From contig NZ_JASE01000005.1 of NCBI RefSeq assembly GCF_000622325.1, positions 2,728,001 through 2,792,000 on the forward strand: a DNA stretch of 64,000 nucleotides, read 5' to 3'. A program made the position numbers and the translations under genes. Each line of letters opens with the position of its first letter. The first letter of the stretch is position 1. Origin of the DNA: Sulfitobacter geojensis. Lineage in GTDB: Bacteria > Pseudomonadota > Alphaproteobacteria > Rhodobacterales > Rhodobacteraceae. Under the pieces are notes generated by a model. The model did not search any database and was not told the DNA's origin. It saw nothing but the letters and a program-made list of their open reading frames with translations. Positions 16,729 to 26,141 of the stretch are shown here, piece by piece.

Positions 16729-17109
16729 ATGAAACTTTCCGCCCTCACCCTCATCGTGCCCGATTATGACGCCGCCATCGCCTATTATTGCGGGACGATG
16801 GGCTTTGTGCTGGAACTGGATATCGACCAAGGCGACAAACGCTGGGTCCGCATCGCCCCGTCCAAAGGGGCGCAAACCGGCTTTATCCTCGCACGTGCAG
16901 CATCGCCCGAACAAACAGCCGCCATTGGCAATCAGGGTGCGGGCCGCGTCTGGCTGTTTCTGGAATCCGACGACTTTGCAGCCGATCACGCCCGCCTGAG
17001 CGCCGCAGGTGTCCAGTTCGAGGAAGATCCACGCCATGAACCCTATGGCACAGTCGCCGTTTTTGCCGATGCTTTCGGCAATCGCTGGGATTTGATCGAA
17101 TACAGCTGA
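16729..17109 (+). CDS. VOC (glyoxalase/bleomycin-resistance) family protein
   Basis: A single-domain vicinal-oxygen-chelate protein of 126 residues. It shows the beta-alpha-beta repeat pattern with LTLIVPDYDAAIAYYCGTMGF at the start, RVWLFLESDDF in the middle and AVFADAFGNRWDLIEY at the end, the last carrying the usual metal-ligand Glu. The substrate cannot be deduced. The ATG at 16729 gives the usual length; the longer upstream reading frame overlaps marC and has no ribosome site. Confidence 0.88.
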   Translation: MKLSALTLIVPDYDAAIAYYCGTMGFVLELDIDQGDKRWVRIAPSKGAQTGFILARAASPEQTAAIGNQGAGRVWLFLESDDFAADHARLSAAGVQFEEDPRHEPYGTVAVFADAFGNRWDLIEYS

Positions 17110-17182
17110 CCCTGTCCAACCTGTCGCATTGCCTCTGCCCTTCGCGCTGCTACCTTTGATCCACACGATCAAGAGAAACGCG

Positions 17183-17665
17183 ATGCCCTATAAATGGATC
17201 ACCCCGCCCGACACGTCCCACCAGCAGATGCGCCTGTGGCCGCACCAGTCCCTGTCGCCCCGTGGATTTGCCGGTTTCATCCTCGCCACCTTCGTGATGA
17301 TTCTGATCCCGACCCTGGCGCTTTTGGGTACAACCCTGCTGTGGGGCTTGCTGCCCTTTGTTCTGCTGGCGGTGGCAGGCATCTATTTCGCGCTGCAATC
17401 CAACCACAGGTCACGCCAGATCGAAGAACTGCTGACCCTTGATCCCGAAACCGCACGGCTGGTCCACACCACCCCCAAGGGCGAGGTCAAGGAATGGCAG
17501 TGCAACCGCTATTGGGTAACGATCAACAAATACGCAACCGACGGTCCGGTGCCGCAGTATATCACCCTGCGCGGCGAAGGACGCGAGGTCGAAATCGGCA
17601 CCTTCCTCAGCGAGGAAGAACGCATCGCCCTTTACGACGACCTACAGCGCAGCCTGCGCCAATGA
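17183..17665 (+). CDS. DUF2244 domain-containing membrane protein
   Basis: A 160-residue protein common in alphaproteobacteria. Two adjacent hydrophobic segments (about residues 32-52 and 55-72) anchor it; the C-terminal soluble half holds conserved WQCNRYWV and TLRGEGREVEIGTFLSEEER segments typical of DUF2244. Members are often found near cytochrome oxidase or endonuclease III genes; neither is here. The start at 17183 follows AAGAGAAACGCG. Function unknown. Confidence 0.85.
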   Translation: MPYKWITPPDTSHQQMRLWPHQSLSPRGFAGFILATFVMILIPTLALLGTTLLWGLLPFVLLAVAGIYFALQSNHRSRQIEELLTLDPETARLVHTTPKGEVKEWQCNRYWVTINKYATDGPVPQYITLRGEGREVEIGTFLSEEERIALYDDLQRSLRQ

Positions 17666-17799
17666 GGCGCCGCATGGTGCATCAAAGGTGTACAGGGGGT
17701 GCACGGGGGATGACGTTTAACACAAGGTTAAGCGCAGCTTATGCAAAACATGAGGTACGGCGCACAAGTATTTGATGTATATTGACATAATGAGGGCCG

Positions 17800-17844
17800 T
17801 AAAAAGAAAAAGGCCCCAAAGAACGCGCAACACGTTCGGGGCCT
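17800..17844 (-). terminator. Intrinsic terminator of yqeY
   Basis: AGGCCCC/GGGGCCT outer stem with an inner CGTTC/GAACG pairing. On the minus strand it is followed by TTTTTCTTTTT. It lies 50 bases downstream of the yqeY stop. Confidence 0.88.
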
Positions 17845-17896
17845 CTATCTCTAATAACTTTGTAAATATCGCAGTGCGAAAACAGCCACCGGCTGT

Positions 17897-18355
17897 TTAG
17901 CTTAGGCGATCTTTTACCATTGGGCCGACTTTGCCGAAATCCATCTGGCCGGTATATTTGCCCTTCAACGCGCCAATCACCTTGCCCATGTCGCGGATGC
18001 TCTCCGCGCCGATCTCGCTAATCGCCGCCTCGACAGCCGCGGCCGTTTCTTCTTCGTTCAACTGGCGCGGCAGGTATTCTTCGATGATCACAATCTCCGA
18101 GCGCTCCCGCTCGGCCAGATCAAGGCGTCCGCCTTCTTCGTAGGCGCGGGCGGATTCAAGCCGCTGCTTTGCCATTTTCCCAAGGATCGCAAGCACTTCG
18201 CTATCAGGCACACCTTCGTCAGTGCCGGTCGCACGGGCGGCGATGTCTTTGTCTTTGATCGCCGCATTGATCAGGCGCAAGGTGGACAGCCGTGCTGCGT
18301 CCTTGTCTCTCATTGCCTGTTTCAAAGCATCCGTGATGCGGGTGCGCAGAACCAT
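17897..18355 (-). CDS. GatB/YqeY domain-containing protein
   Basis: A 152-residue YqeY-family protein, related to the tail domain of amidotransferase subunit GatB and possibly tRNA-associated; the molecular role is unsettled. Recognisable segments are LRTRITDALKQAMRDKD at the N-terminus, RLSTLRLINAAIKDKDI, and IREMGKV-like SIRDMGKVIGALKGKYTGQMD near the end. The ATG at 18355 is chosen because AAGGCGG precedes it; the upstream in-frame ATG at 18409 has no site. It is divergent from carA, a frequent arrangement in this group. Confidence 0.92.
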   Translation of the reverse strand: MVLRTRITDALKQAMRDKDAARLSTLRLINAAIKDKDIAARATGTDEGVPDSEVLAILGKMAKQRLESARAYEEGGRLDLAERERSEIVIIEEYLPRQLNEEETAAAVEAAISEIGAESIRDMGKVIGALKGKYTGQMDFGKVGPMVKDRLS

Positions 18356-18482
18356 TGATATGCCGCCTTGTTCTATGGAATTCTCAAGATTGCGACCATA
18401 GCTAAACAATCCCTGCGAAGCAATGCCATTGCCCCGAGGTTAAGGCCCTGAAATCACGCGATATCTTATTTACCGCTGATCC

Positions 18483-18511
18483 TTGACCCTGCCCCAGCGG
18501 ACCAGTATCTA
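18483..18511 (+). promoter_or_regulatory. Candidate sigma-70 promoter of carA
   Basis: TTGACC (18483-18488), a 17-base spacer, then TATCTA (18506-18511), 43 bases before the carA start. This is a good match to the housekeeping consensus; no operator was recognised. Confidence 0.5.
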
Positions 18512-18553
18512 CGGCATCGTTTACCCGATACATTCATGCCCCGGAGACTGCCC

Positions 18554-19711
18554 ATGCGCCCTACCGCCTGCCTAGCCCTTGCTGACGGATCGCTGTTTTT
18601 CGGGATGGGGTTCGGGGCCACCGGCCAGACCGTCGCAGAGCTTTGTTTCAACACCGCGATGACCGGCTATCAGGAAATCATGACCGACCCTTCTTATGCG
18701 GGCCAGATCGTGACCTTCACCTTCCCTCATATCGGCAATACCGGCACCAACCCGCAAGACGATGAAACCGCTGATCCTGTCGCGGCGGGCATGGTCGTCA
18801 AATGGATGCCGACGGACCCGTCCAACTGGCGCAATGTACAGCCCATCTCAGAATGGCTCGCCGCGCGCGGTCGGATCGCCATCGGCGGCATCGACACACG
18901 CCGGTTGACCCGTGCGATCCGCCAGCAGGGTGCGCCGCACGTTGCCCTGGCCCATGACCCCGACGGCAATTTCGACATCGAAGCCTTGGTGAATGCCGCG
19001 CGCGAATTCGCCGGTCTGGAAGGCATGGATCTGGCACGCGAAGTCACCTGCGCGCAATCTTACCGCTGGGATGAAATGCGTTGGGCCTGGCCGGACGGCT
19101 ATGCGCAACAGACTGACCCGAAACACAAAGTTGTCGCCATCGACTATGGTGCCAAGCGCAACATCCTACGCTGTCTTGCCTCTGCCGGTTGTGACGTTAC
19201 TGTTCTGCCTGCGACGGCAACCTATGACGATATCATGGCCCACAACCCCGATGGCGTGTTTCTGTCCAACGGTCCGGGCGATCCCGCGGCAACCGGTGCC
19301 TATGCCGTGCCGATGATCCGCGATGTGCTGGACAAAACCGAACTGCCGGTCTTTGGCATTTGTCTGGGTCACCAGATGCTGGCCCTGACCCTTGGAGCCA
19401 AAACCATCAAGATGAGCCACGGTCATCATGGTGCGAACCATCCCGTCAAAGACAATGACACCGGCAAGGTCGAGATCACGTCGATGAACCACGGTTTCGC
19501 AGTCGATGCGCAAACCCTGCCGAAGGGCGTGGTGGAAACCCATGTTTCGCTGTTTGACGGGTCAAACTGCGGCATCCGCATGGAAGGCCGTCCCGTCTGG
19601 TCCGTCCAGCACCACCCTGAGGCATCGCCCGGCCCGCAGGACAGCTATTACCTGTTCGAACGCTTCGCCGCGGCCATGCAGGATAAGAAATCCGTAACAG
19701 AAACCGCATAA
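18554..19711 (+). CDS. carA: Carbamoyl-phosphate synthase small (glutaminase) subunit
   Basis: Hydrolyses glutamine and passes ammonia to CarB for carbamoyl phosphate used in pyrimidine and arginine synthesis. The product is 385 residues, with the N-terminal CarA fold (LADGSLFFGMGFGA, FNTAMTGYQEIMTDPSY) and a class I glutamine amidotransferase domain. The catalytic Cys270 lies in GICLGHQML, and the His/Glu partners in SVQHHPEASPGP. The start at 18554 follows CCGGAGA; an ATG 18 bases earlier is less well placed. carB is not in the window. Confidence 0.97.
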   Translation: MRPTACLALADGSLFFGMGFGATGQTVAELCFNTAMTGYQEIMTDPSYAGQIVTFTFPHIGNTGTNPQDDETADPVAAGMVVKWMPTDPSNWRNVQPISEWLAARGRIAIGGIDTRRLTRAIRQQGAPHVALAHDPDGNFDIEALVNAAREFAGLEGMDLAREVTCAQSYRWDEMRWAWPDGYAQQTDPKHKVVAIDYGAKRNILRCLASAGCDVTVLPATATYDDIMAHNPDGVFLSNGPGDPAATGAYAVPMIRDVLDKTELPVFGICLGHQMLALTLGAKTIKMSHGHHGANHPVKDNDTGKVEITSMNHGFAVDAQTLPKGVVETHVSLFDGSNCGIRMEGRPVWSVQHHPEASPGPQDSYYLFERFAAAMQDKKSVTETA

Positions 19712-19796
19712 AACAGCGGCTATAGGGGTGCCATTAACCCCGCGTTAACCAACCCCTGCCAACGTCACCTTATGTTTAATGCGTAAGGCGTCTTTG

Positions 19797-21803
19797 ATGA
19801 GTAATCTGCGGCTACACCTGAACGATCCGCAAGCGGCGCGGCCTGCCCGCCCGTCAATGCCGCTTGGCCGGCATCTGATCGAAGCAGGTGCGATTAAAGA
19901 TAGCGACCTGATACATGCGCTCGATTTACAAAACCATATTGATGCGCCCTTAGGCGAAATCCTGATGGCCGAAGGCCTAGCCAAACCGCTCGATGTGCTA
20001 CAGGCGCTGGCAGACCAGCATAACACCCAGTTGATCGACCTGCGCGATGATCCCCCGCAACCCGGACTAGGGCATCGCCTGCCGGCAAGCCTGTGTCTTG
20101 AATACCGCGCGGTTGCATGGCTGGACATGGGCGGTTCGCTGATTGTCGCGACCAGCCAACCCCATCGTTTTGCCACCCTGCGCCGCGCCTTGGGGGATCG
20201 CGCGCCAGCCATCCTGCCGGTGATCGCAAGTGATCAGCAAATCCAGGATGCAATCACCCGAACCTACGGTGACGAACTTGCCCATATGGCCGCCAACCGC
20301 GTGCCTGCAGCGATCAGTTGCCGCAATTGGACAATGGCGGGGCGCAGCAGACAAATCTGGGCGCTTGCCCTGCTCGCCCCTGCCATGATCGCGCTGTTTG
20401 CTGCTCCGATGCTGACCTTGACCCTTGCCACCCTGTTTGCCTTTGTTACCCTATTGATGACGACGGTGCTTAAGGCCTCTGCCCTCTGGTCCCAGATCAC
20501 GCACAAGACCCCGGATGCTCCTTTGCCCTTTGTTGCCCAACGGGCCATGCCTTATCGCCTGCCAAGGGTGTCGATCATGGTGCCCTTGTTGAAAGAAAAA
20601 GAAATTGCTGGCGCTTTGGTCACGCGGTTGAACAAGCTGACCTATCCCAAATCCCTGCTCGACGTGGTGCTGGTGCTGGAAGAAAGCGACGCCACGACCA
20701 AGGAAACCCTTGCCCGCACCACATTGCCGCCATGGATCAGCGTGATCAGCGTGCCTGCGCGCGGTGGATTGACCACCAAACCCCGGGCGTTGAATTATGC
20801 GCTGGATTTCTGCAAGGGCAGCATCATCGGCGTTTGGGATGCCGAAGACGCCCCCGAACCGGACCAATTGGAACGCGTGGTCAGCCGCTTTCACACAGCC
20901 CCTGAAAACGTCGCCTGTTTGCAAGGGATACTGGATTACTACAACCCGCGCGCCAACTGGCTGGCACGGTGTTTCACCATCGAATATGCCGCGTGGTGGC
21001 GGGTGTTGCTGCCTGGTGTGGCGCGTTTGGGCCTCGTCATTCCGCTGGGCGGTACCACCCTGTTTTTCCGCCGCAAAATCCTGGAAAAACTGGCCGGTTG
21101 GGACGCGCATAATGTCACCGAAGACGCGGATCTCGGCGTGCGTCTGGCGCGAGCGGGCTATGTCACGGAACTGCTGCCCACGGTCACCTTTGAAGAAGCA
21201 AACTGCCGCCTTTGGCCCTGGGTGCGGCAACGCTCACGCTGGCTCAAGGGGTTTCTGATCACATGGTGTGTCCATATGCGTGACCCTGTGCAGTTGCTGC
21301 GGGATCTGGGCTGGGTCCGTTTTATGGGTGTGCAAACGATGCTGCTGGCCACGGTCGCGCAATTCACCTGTGCGCCGCTGCTTTGGTCCTTCTGGCTCGC
21401 GGTTTTTGGCGCGCGCCATCCGGTCGAGCAAACCCTTGGCAGTGGCGCGCTCTGGTCTATGGTGGTGGTGTTCATCCTGTCCGCGACGCTGAACCTTGGC
21501 CTGTCACTGGTGGCGGTTCACGGCAAGACGCATCGCCATCTGATGTGGTGGGTCTTCACGACCCCGTTCTACTATCCACTGGGCGCTTTGGCCGCGTTCA
21601 AAGCCCTGCATGAATTTGTGGTCAGCCCGTTTTTCTGGGATAAAACCGAACATGGTGTTACCCCGTTACAAGCCCCGCAAGCACCGGCACTGCCCAAGGC
21701 TGCGCCGCAAGTGATCCCGACAGCCCCCTATCCGCAACTGGTATTTCGCCGGCATGACCAGATGCACAGACCGGACGACATCCCCGAACGCGCCCGCGCC
21801 TAA
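19797..21803 (+). CDS. Membrane glycosyltransferase family 2 with N-terminal MshEN-like domain
   Basis: A 668-residue protein with three parts. Residues 1 to about 160 resemble the GspE/MshE N-terminal domain, with two 24-residue MshEN-like motifs in tandem (LGRHLIEAGAI..L..AL..Q and LGEILMAEGLA..L..AL..Q). Two membrane helices follow near 185-230. A processive GT2 domain then shows VLVLEESDA, WDAEDAPEPDQL, TEDADLGVRLARAGY and QRSRWLKG. Further hydrophobic segments lie in the last 180 residues. It probably makes or exports an extracellular polysaccharide. MshEN domains can bind cyclic di-GMP, so such control is plausible here. The start at 19797 is favoured by AAGG upstream; 19779 is an alternative. 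The 3' end overlaps the convergent GntR gene by four bases. Confidence 0.88.
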   Translation: MSNLRLHLNDPQAARPARPSMPLGRHLIEAGAIKDSDLIHALDLQNHIDAPLGEILMAEGLAKPLDVLQALADQHNTQLIDLRDDPPQPGLGHRLPASLCLEYRAVAWLDMGGSLIVATSQPHRFATLRRALGDRAPAILPVIASDQQIQDAITRTYGDELAHMAANRVPAAISCRNWTMAGRSRQIWALALLAPAMIALFAAPMLTLTLATLFAFVTLLMTTVLKASALWSQITHKTPDAPLPFVAQRAMPYRLPRVSIMVPLLKEKEIAGALVTRLNKLTYPKSLLDVVLVLEESDATTKETLARTTLPPWISVISVPARGGLTTKPRALNYALDFCKGSIIGVWDAEDAPEPDQLERVVSRFHTAPENVACLQGILDYYNPRANWLARCFTIEYAAWWRVLLPGVARLGLVIPLGGTTLFFRRKILEKLAGWDAHNVTEDADLGVRLARAGYVTELLPTVTFEEANCRLWPWVRQRSRWLKGFLITWCVHMRDPVQLLRDLGWVRFMGVQTMLLATVAQFTCAPLLWSFWLAVFGARHPVEQTLGSGALWSMVVVFILSATLNLGLSLVAVHGKTHRHLMWWVFTTPFYYPLGALAAFKALHEFVVSPFFWDKTEHGVTPLQAPQAPALPKAAPQVIPTAPYPQLVFRRHDQMHRPDDIPERARA

Positions 21804-22453
21804 CCTTCGCCTTCCAACCCTTCGGCGACCTGTTTCAACCGGGTCACAAAAGCGACCGAGATATGGGCCCGTAACGCTTCGCTTGCACCCTCTTCGTCGC
21901 GCGCCTCGATCATCGACACGATCCGCGCATGTTCCGCCTGCGCGATCTCGCCGCGCCCCTCCGCCGCCAGCGATGTGGTCGCCATCAACGCCATAGAGCG
22001 GTACACAAGGTCCAGCTGCTGCACCAGATACCGGTTGTGCGAGGCCAGATGCACCTGCTTGTGAAACCGACGGTTGCTGCGGGACAAGGCCTGCGGCTGG
22101 TCAATCAACGCGTCATCCGCCTCGACCATCTCGCGCAGCACACGCACCTCTTCGGTTGTGGCGTGGCGTGCCGCCAACCGTGCCGCCAGCCCCTCCAGCT
22201 CGCCGCGCACCGCATAAAGTTCTGCCGTCTGGTTGTGATCCAGTGATGCCACAATCAGGCTACGCCCCTCGCGTGCCAGCAGGGATTGCGTTTCAAGACG
22301 CTGCAACGCCTCGCGGATCGGTGTGCGCGACACGGCGAACCTTTCGGCCAGCTCGCTTTCCACCAGCCGGTCGCCGGGCCGAAAGGTGCCGCCGTCAATC
22401 GCATCCAGTATCAGCGAATAGGCATCTGTTGATCCGGGTTTAGGCGCGGGCAT
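21800..22453 (-). CDS. GntR family transcriptional regulator, FadR/FCD subfamily
   Basis: A 217-residue regulator. The N-terminal winged helix-turn-helix spans about residues 8-68, with the recognition stretch LAERFAVSRTPIREALQRLE. The C-terminal all-helical FCD domain holds the metal-binding pattern seen in FadR/VanR types (FHKQVHLASHN near residue 130). The effector is unknown; many relatives sense carboxylic acids. The start at 22453 follows AAAGGA by eight bases; earlier in-frame Met codons up to 22510 lack a site. Confidence 0.9.
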   Translation of the reverse strand: MPAPKPGSTDAYSLILDAIDGGTFRPGDRLVESELAERFAVSRTPIREALQRLETQSLLAREGRSLIVASLDHNQTAELYAVRGELEGLAARLAARHATTEEVRVLREMVEADDALIDQPQALSRSNRRFHKQVHLASHNRYLVQQLDLVYRSMALMATTSLAAEGRGEIAQAEHARIVSMIEARDEEGASEALRAHISVAFVTRLKQVAEGLEGEG

Positions 22454-22550
22454 TGCGAAATTCCTTTTAGATTGGCGCATCCTACCGAGCGCGGCCATTT
22501 GCGCAACCACCTGCCTTGCACGATCCTTGCGAACAGCCTAACGATGCCCC

Positions 22551-23213
22551 ATGCCACGCACTGCTTTCACACATGTCGACACTTGGGTCTTTGACCTTGA
22601 TCATACGCTCTATCCGCCTTCTGCGCGGCTGTTTGACCATATCGAAGTGCGCATGACCGCATGGGTCATGGACGTTCTCAAGGTCGACAAAGCCGAGGCC
22701 GACCGGCTGCGGGTCCATTACTGGCGCACCCACGGGACGACTTTGGCGGGCCTCATGCGCGAACATGACGTCGATCCCGAACCCTATCTGGTCGATGTAC
22801 ATGACATTCCGATGGACAGTTTGATCCCTGATCCCCTGCTCGCCGACCGCATTCGCGCGCTGCCGGGGCGGCGGATTGTCTATACCAACGGGTCTGCCCC
22901 ATATGCAGAACGGGTGCTGGACGCGCGCGGGCTGTCGGGGTTGTTCGATGCCATCTACGGGGTCGAACATGCGGGTTTCCTGCCCAAACCGGAACGCGCC
23001 GCCTTTGACCGCGTTTTCGCCACCGACGGTGTCATTCCCACCCGCGCCGCCATGTTCGAGGATGATCCGCGCAATCTTGCCGCTCCTTTTGCCATGGGCA
23101 TGCGCACCGTTCACGTCGCCCCTGACCCTCTTGCACCCGATCACGCCGAAGCGGGCCATGTGGAATATCACACGGACGATTTGTCTCACTTCCTTAGCCG
23201 CCTGACAGGTTAG
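22551..23213 (+). CDS. HAD-family pyrimidine 5'-nucleotidase
   Basis: A 220-residue haloacid-dehalogenase hydrolase. Motif I is VFDLDHTLYP (catalytic Asp pair near residues 15-17), motif II VYTNGS, motif III Lys in LPKPE, and motif IV FEDDPRNL. This combination fits the SDT1-like pyrimidine 5'-nucleotidase branch that dephosphorylates UMP and CMP; other phosphoesters are possible. It is followed after nine bases by the FAD hydroxylase gene and is probably co-transcribed with it. Confidence 0.88.
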   Translation: MPRTAFTHVDTWVFDLDHTLYPPSARLFDHIEVRMTAWVMDVLKVDKAEADRLRVHYWRTHGTTLAGLMREHDVDPEPYLVDVHDIPMDSLIPDPLLADRIRALPGRRIVYTNGSAPYAERVLDARGLSGLFDAIYGVEHAGFLPKPERAAFDRVFATDGVIPTRAAMFEDDPRNLAAPFAMGMRTVHVAPDPLAPDHAEAGHVEYHTDDLSHFLSRLTG

Positions 23214-23222
23214 ACTGCTGCC

Positions 23223-24419
23223 ATGAAATATGATTGCGATATCCTGATTTCCGGGGGCGGCATCGCGGGTCTGACCGCTGCTGCTGTCTTTGGCACTGCC
23301 GGCTTTGATGTCATCTGTGTCGATCCTGCCCCGCCCATCACCGAGCGCGACGCCGAGGGGGCGGACATGCGCTCTACCGCAATGCTGCAACCGGCGCGCG
23401 CAGTACTGGAAACCGCCGGTGTCTGGGACAGACTGGCCCAGCATGCCGCACCGCTACAGATCATGCGGGTGATCGACGCGGGCGGCGATGTGCCCGAACC
23501 GCGCGTGACCCGCGATTTCAACGCATCAGAGATATCCGAACAGCCTTTCGGCTGGAACTTCCCCAACTGGCTGCTGCGCCGAGAGTTGCTGGAACGTATC
23601 AAACTGCTGAGCAATGTGGATTTCCGGGCCGGCACCGGCACGACATCCCTGTTCACCCGCACCGCCAGTGCCAAAGTGGGGCTGACCGATGGCAGCCGCA
23701 TTGTCACGCGCTTGGTGATCGCCGCCGATGGCCGTGACAGCCCGATGCGCGCAGCCGCAGGAATAAAGGTATCAACGCGCCGCTACGGGCAAAAGGCGCT
23801 GGCCTTTGCCGTCACCCACCCCATTCCGCATGAGCATGTCTCGACCGAAATCCACCGCACCGGCGGGCCTTTCACGCTGGTCCCCCTGCCGGATCGTGAC
23901 GGGGTGCCGTCATCGGCGATTGTCTGGATGGATGATGGGCCCAAGACCCAAGAACGCGCCGCGATGGACGTCCCTGCCTTTGAAGCTGCAATGTCGGAAC
24001 GGTCCTGTCACATTCTTGGCCCGCTCACCCTTGCCAGCCCGCGCAATGTCTGGCCGATCATCAGCCAGCACGCGGACCGCCTGTCCGGTGAACGCATTGC
24101 CCTGATTGCCGAAGCCGCCCATGTGCTGCCCCCCATCGGGGCGCAGGGGCTGAACATGTCGCTCCAAGACCTCGCTACGCTGCTGGCGCTTGCACAAACG
24201 CACCGCGAGGACTTGGGCAATGCGGCCATGCTGGACGCCTATCACAGCGCGCGTTACCGCGATGTACAACTGCGCATCAACGGCATCGACCTGTTGAACC
24301 GCGTGTCCCAAGCCAGCAACCCGATGGCGCGGGATTTGCGCGCGAAAGGGCTGGATGCGCTTTATGCGATGGCACCGGTGCGCAAATTGCTGATGCAGAT
24401 GGGGCTGGGCGTCCGTTAA
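23223..24419 (+). CDS. UbiH/UbiF/VisC-family FAD-dependent hydroxylase
   Basis: A 398-residue aromatic-ring hydroxylase of the ubiquinone-biosynthesis type. It has a Rossmann dinucleotide fold (ISGGGIAGLTAAA near residues 9-21), the middle DGRDSPMR motif (near residue 172) and the second FAD motif GAQGLNMSLQDLATL with the GD-like ALIAEAAH segment (near 295-325). Such enzymes add hydroxyl groups to the ubiquinone ring. Which carbon is modified cannot be told, because Rhodobacteraceae carry several paralogues. Confidence 0.9.
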   Translation: MKYDCDILISGGGIAGLTAAAVFGTAGFDVICVDPAPPITERDAEGADMRSTAMLQPARAVLETAGVWDRLAQHAAPLQIMRVIDAGGDVPEPRVTRDFNASEISEQPFGWNFPNWLLRRELLERIKLLSNVDFRAGTGTTSLFTRTASAKVGLTDGSRIVTRLVIAADGRDSPMRAAAGIKVSTRRYGQKALAFAVTHPIPHEHVSTEIHRTGGPFTLVPLPDRDGVPSSAIVWMDDGPKTQERAAMDVPAFEAAMSERSCHILGPLTLASPRNVWPIISQHADRLSGERIALIAEAAHVLPPIGAQGLNMSLQDLATLLALAQTHREDLGNAAMLDAYHSARYRDVQLRINGIDLLNRVSQASNPMARDLRAKGLDALYAMAPVRKLLMQMGLGVR

Positions 24420-24437
24420 CGCCCTGCCCCGCCTGAT

Positions 24438-25562
24438 TTACAAAACCTTATCAATTACCGCGCCCAAACGGCCCAGCGTGGCATCCACATCATAAAGCTT
24501 GTCGAGGCCGAACAGCCCCAGACGGAAGGTGCTGAAGCCGTCCGGCTCGCCCACTTGCAAGGGCACACCGGCGGCGATCTGCATGCCCTCAGCGGCGAAT
24601 TTCTTGCCGTTCTGAACGTCGCGATCACTGGTATAGGCCACCACCACACCGGGTGCGCCAAACCCATCAGCGGCAACCGAGGTCACGCCCTTATCCGCAA
24701 GCATCTTACGCACCCCGTCGCCCAAGGCCCACTGCGCCTCTTTCAAGCGGCCAAAGCCATATTCCTTGGTCTCGAGAATCGTATCGCGAAACGCCCGCAA
24801 GGCATCCGTTGGCATCGTCGCGTGATAGGCGTGACCGCCATCCTCATAGGCTTTCATGATCGCGCGCCATTTGCCCAGATCAATCGCAAAGCTGTCAGAG
24901 GTTGTTTCGGCCAACCGCGCCTCAGCCCGCGCCGACATCATCACCAGACCCGCGGAAGGCGACGCCGACCAGCCCTTTTGCGGGGCGGAGATCAACACAT
25001 CGACGCCCAACGCCTTCATATCGACCCAGATACAGCCCGACGCGATGCAATCCAGCACCATCAGCGCACCAACCTCATGCGCCGCGCGTGCCATCGCCGC
25101 AATATAGTCATCCGGCAGGATCACACCTGCGCTGGTTTCCACATGGGGGGCAAAGACCACCTGCGGTTTTTCGTCCTGTATCGCTGCGACAACATCTTCG
25201 ATCGGGGCCGGCGCAAAGGGGCTGACCGGCGCATTGCCCTCCGGGCGCGCCTTCATCACCGTGGCTTTGGCCGTCAGACCGCCGGTTTCGATGATCTGCG
25301 ACCAGCGATAGGAAAACCAACCGTTGCGCACGACCAGAACATCCGCACCGCGCGCAAACTGACGCGCGACCGCCTCCATCCCGTAAGTGCCGCCACCGGG
25401 CACAAGCGCGACCGCATCCGCATTATAGACCTCGCGCAGCAGTTCGGAAATGTCACGCATCACCTGCTGGAAGCTGCCGCTCATGTGGTTCAGCGACCGG
25501 TCGGTGAAAACAACCGAAAATTCTTCAAGACCCGTCGGGTCCACAGTATCAAGCAATGCCAT
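24438..25562 (-). CDS. Class V aminotransferase (alanine-glyoxylate/serine type)
   Basis: A 374-residue PLP enzyme of the alanine-glyoxylate or serine-pyruvate aminotransferase fold. Visible features are VPGGGTYGMEAVARQ near the N-terminus, LDCIASGCI for the cofactor-stacking region, and the Schiff-base Lys in SAPQKGWSASP. The C-terminus carries an FRLGLFG segment where the family binds substrate carboxylate (RxG). The amino donor is not deducible. The ATG at 25562 is preceded by GAAGGAAAG. Confidence 0.88.
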   Translation of the reverse strand: MALLDTVDPTGLEEFSVVFTDRSLNHMSGSFQQVMRDISELLREVYNADAVALVPGGGTYGMEAVARQFARGADVLVVRNGWFSYRWSQIIETGGLTAKATVMKARPEGNAPVSPFAPAPIEDVVAAIQDEKPQVVFAPHVETSAGVILPDDYIAAMARAAHEVGALMVLDCIASGCIWVDMKALGVDVLISAPQKGWSASPSAGLVMMSARAEARLAETTSDSFAIDLGKWRAIMKAYEDGGHAYHATMPTDALRAFRDTILETKEYGFGRLKEAQWALGDGVRKMLADKGVTSVAADGFGAPGVVVAYTSDRDVQNGKKFAAEGMQIAAGVPLQVGEPDGFSTFRLGLFGLDKLYDVDATLGRLGAVIDKVL

Positions 25563-25685
25563 TTTCTTTCCTTCATGCAGATGTTTGTTGCGGACTATAC
25601 CGCCCCGTCCCCTAGCGCCAACGCAAATCGGCCCCCACCTTTCGCCCCGCCGGTCATTCGCGTTTCCTTTGAAAACACAGGTTTC

Positions 25686-26141
25686 CTAAAGCGGCCCCGC
25701 AAGCCGTTCCTCGCTCAGCAAAACATTCGCCTCCACCTCGCCTGCACCGGGCAAGGTCATGATCCGGCGGCGCAACACCCGTTCAAAGTCGGGTAAATCC
25801 CGCGCCACCACCCGTAGGCGATAGTCATAGAGCCCCAGAATATGCTCCACCGTCTGCACTTCGGGGATCGCCGCCACGGCGCGCTCGAAATCCTCTAGCG
25901 ACACATGTGCCTTGCGGGCCAGTTTGATCCCCAGAAATACCGTCACTCCGAACCCCAGCATTTGCGCATCCAGCCGCAATCGCTGATCGCCCAGCACGCC
26001 CGCCTCTTCCAATCGCTTGATCCGCCGCCAGGTCGCCGGTTGCGACAACCCGTATCGTTTGCCCAAAGCGCTGGCCGACTGGCGGGCATTGCGCGCCAGA
26101 CTTGCGATCAGTTTTCGGTCAATGTCATCAAGCTCAATCAT
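25686..26141 (-). CDS. Lrp/AsnC family regulator (second of pair)
   Basis: A 151-residue feast/famine regulator. It has an N-terminal helix-turn-helix (DDIDRKLIASLARNARQSA, then LSQPATWRRIKRLEEAG) and a C-terminal RAM ligand-binding domain with EVQTVEHILGLYDYRLRVV. The start overlaps the stop of the upstream paralogue by four bases, so the two are co-translated and may form a hetero-oligomer. The pair is divergent from ilvC. Confidence 0.93.
   Translation of the reverse strand: MIELDDIDRKLIASLARNARQSASALGKRYGLSQPATWRRIKRLEEAGVLGDQRLRLDAQMLGFGVTVFLGIKLARKAHVSLEDFERAVAAIPEVQTVEHILGLYDYRLRVVARDLPDFERVLRRRIMTLPGAGEVEANVLLSEERLAGPL

Noticed and set aside
17735-17795. FNR/CRP-like palindrome near TTGATGTATATTGACATAATG
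   Set aside because: The half-sites do not fit TTGAT-N4-ATCAA, and the stretch lies between the ends of two convergent genes where an activator site is unlikely.
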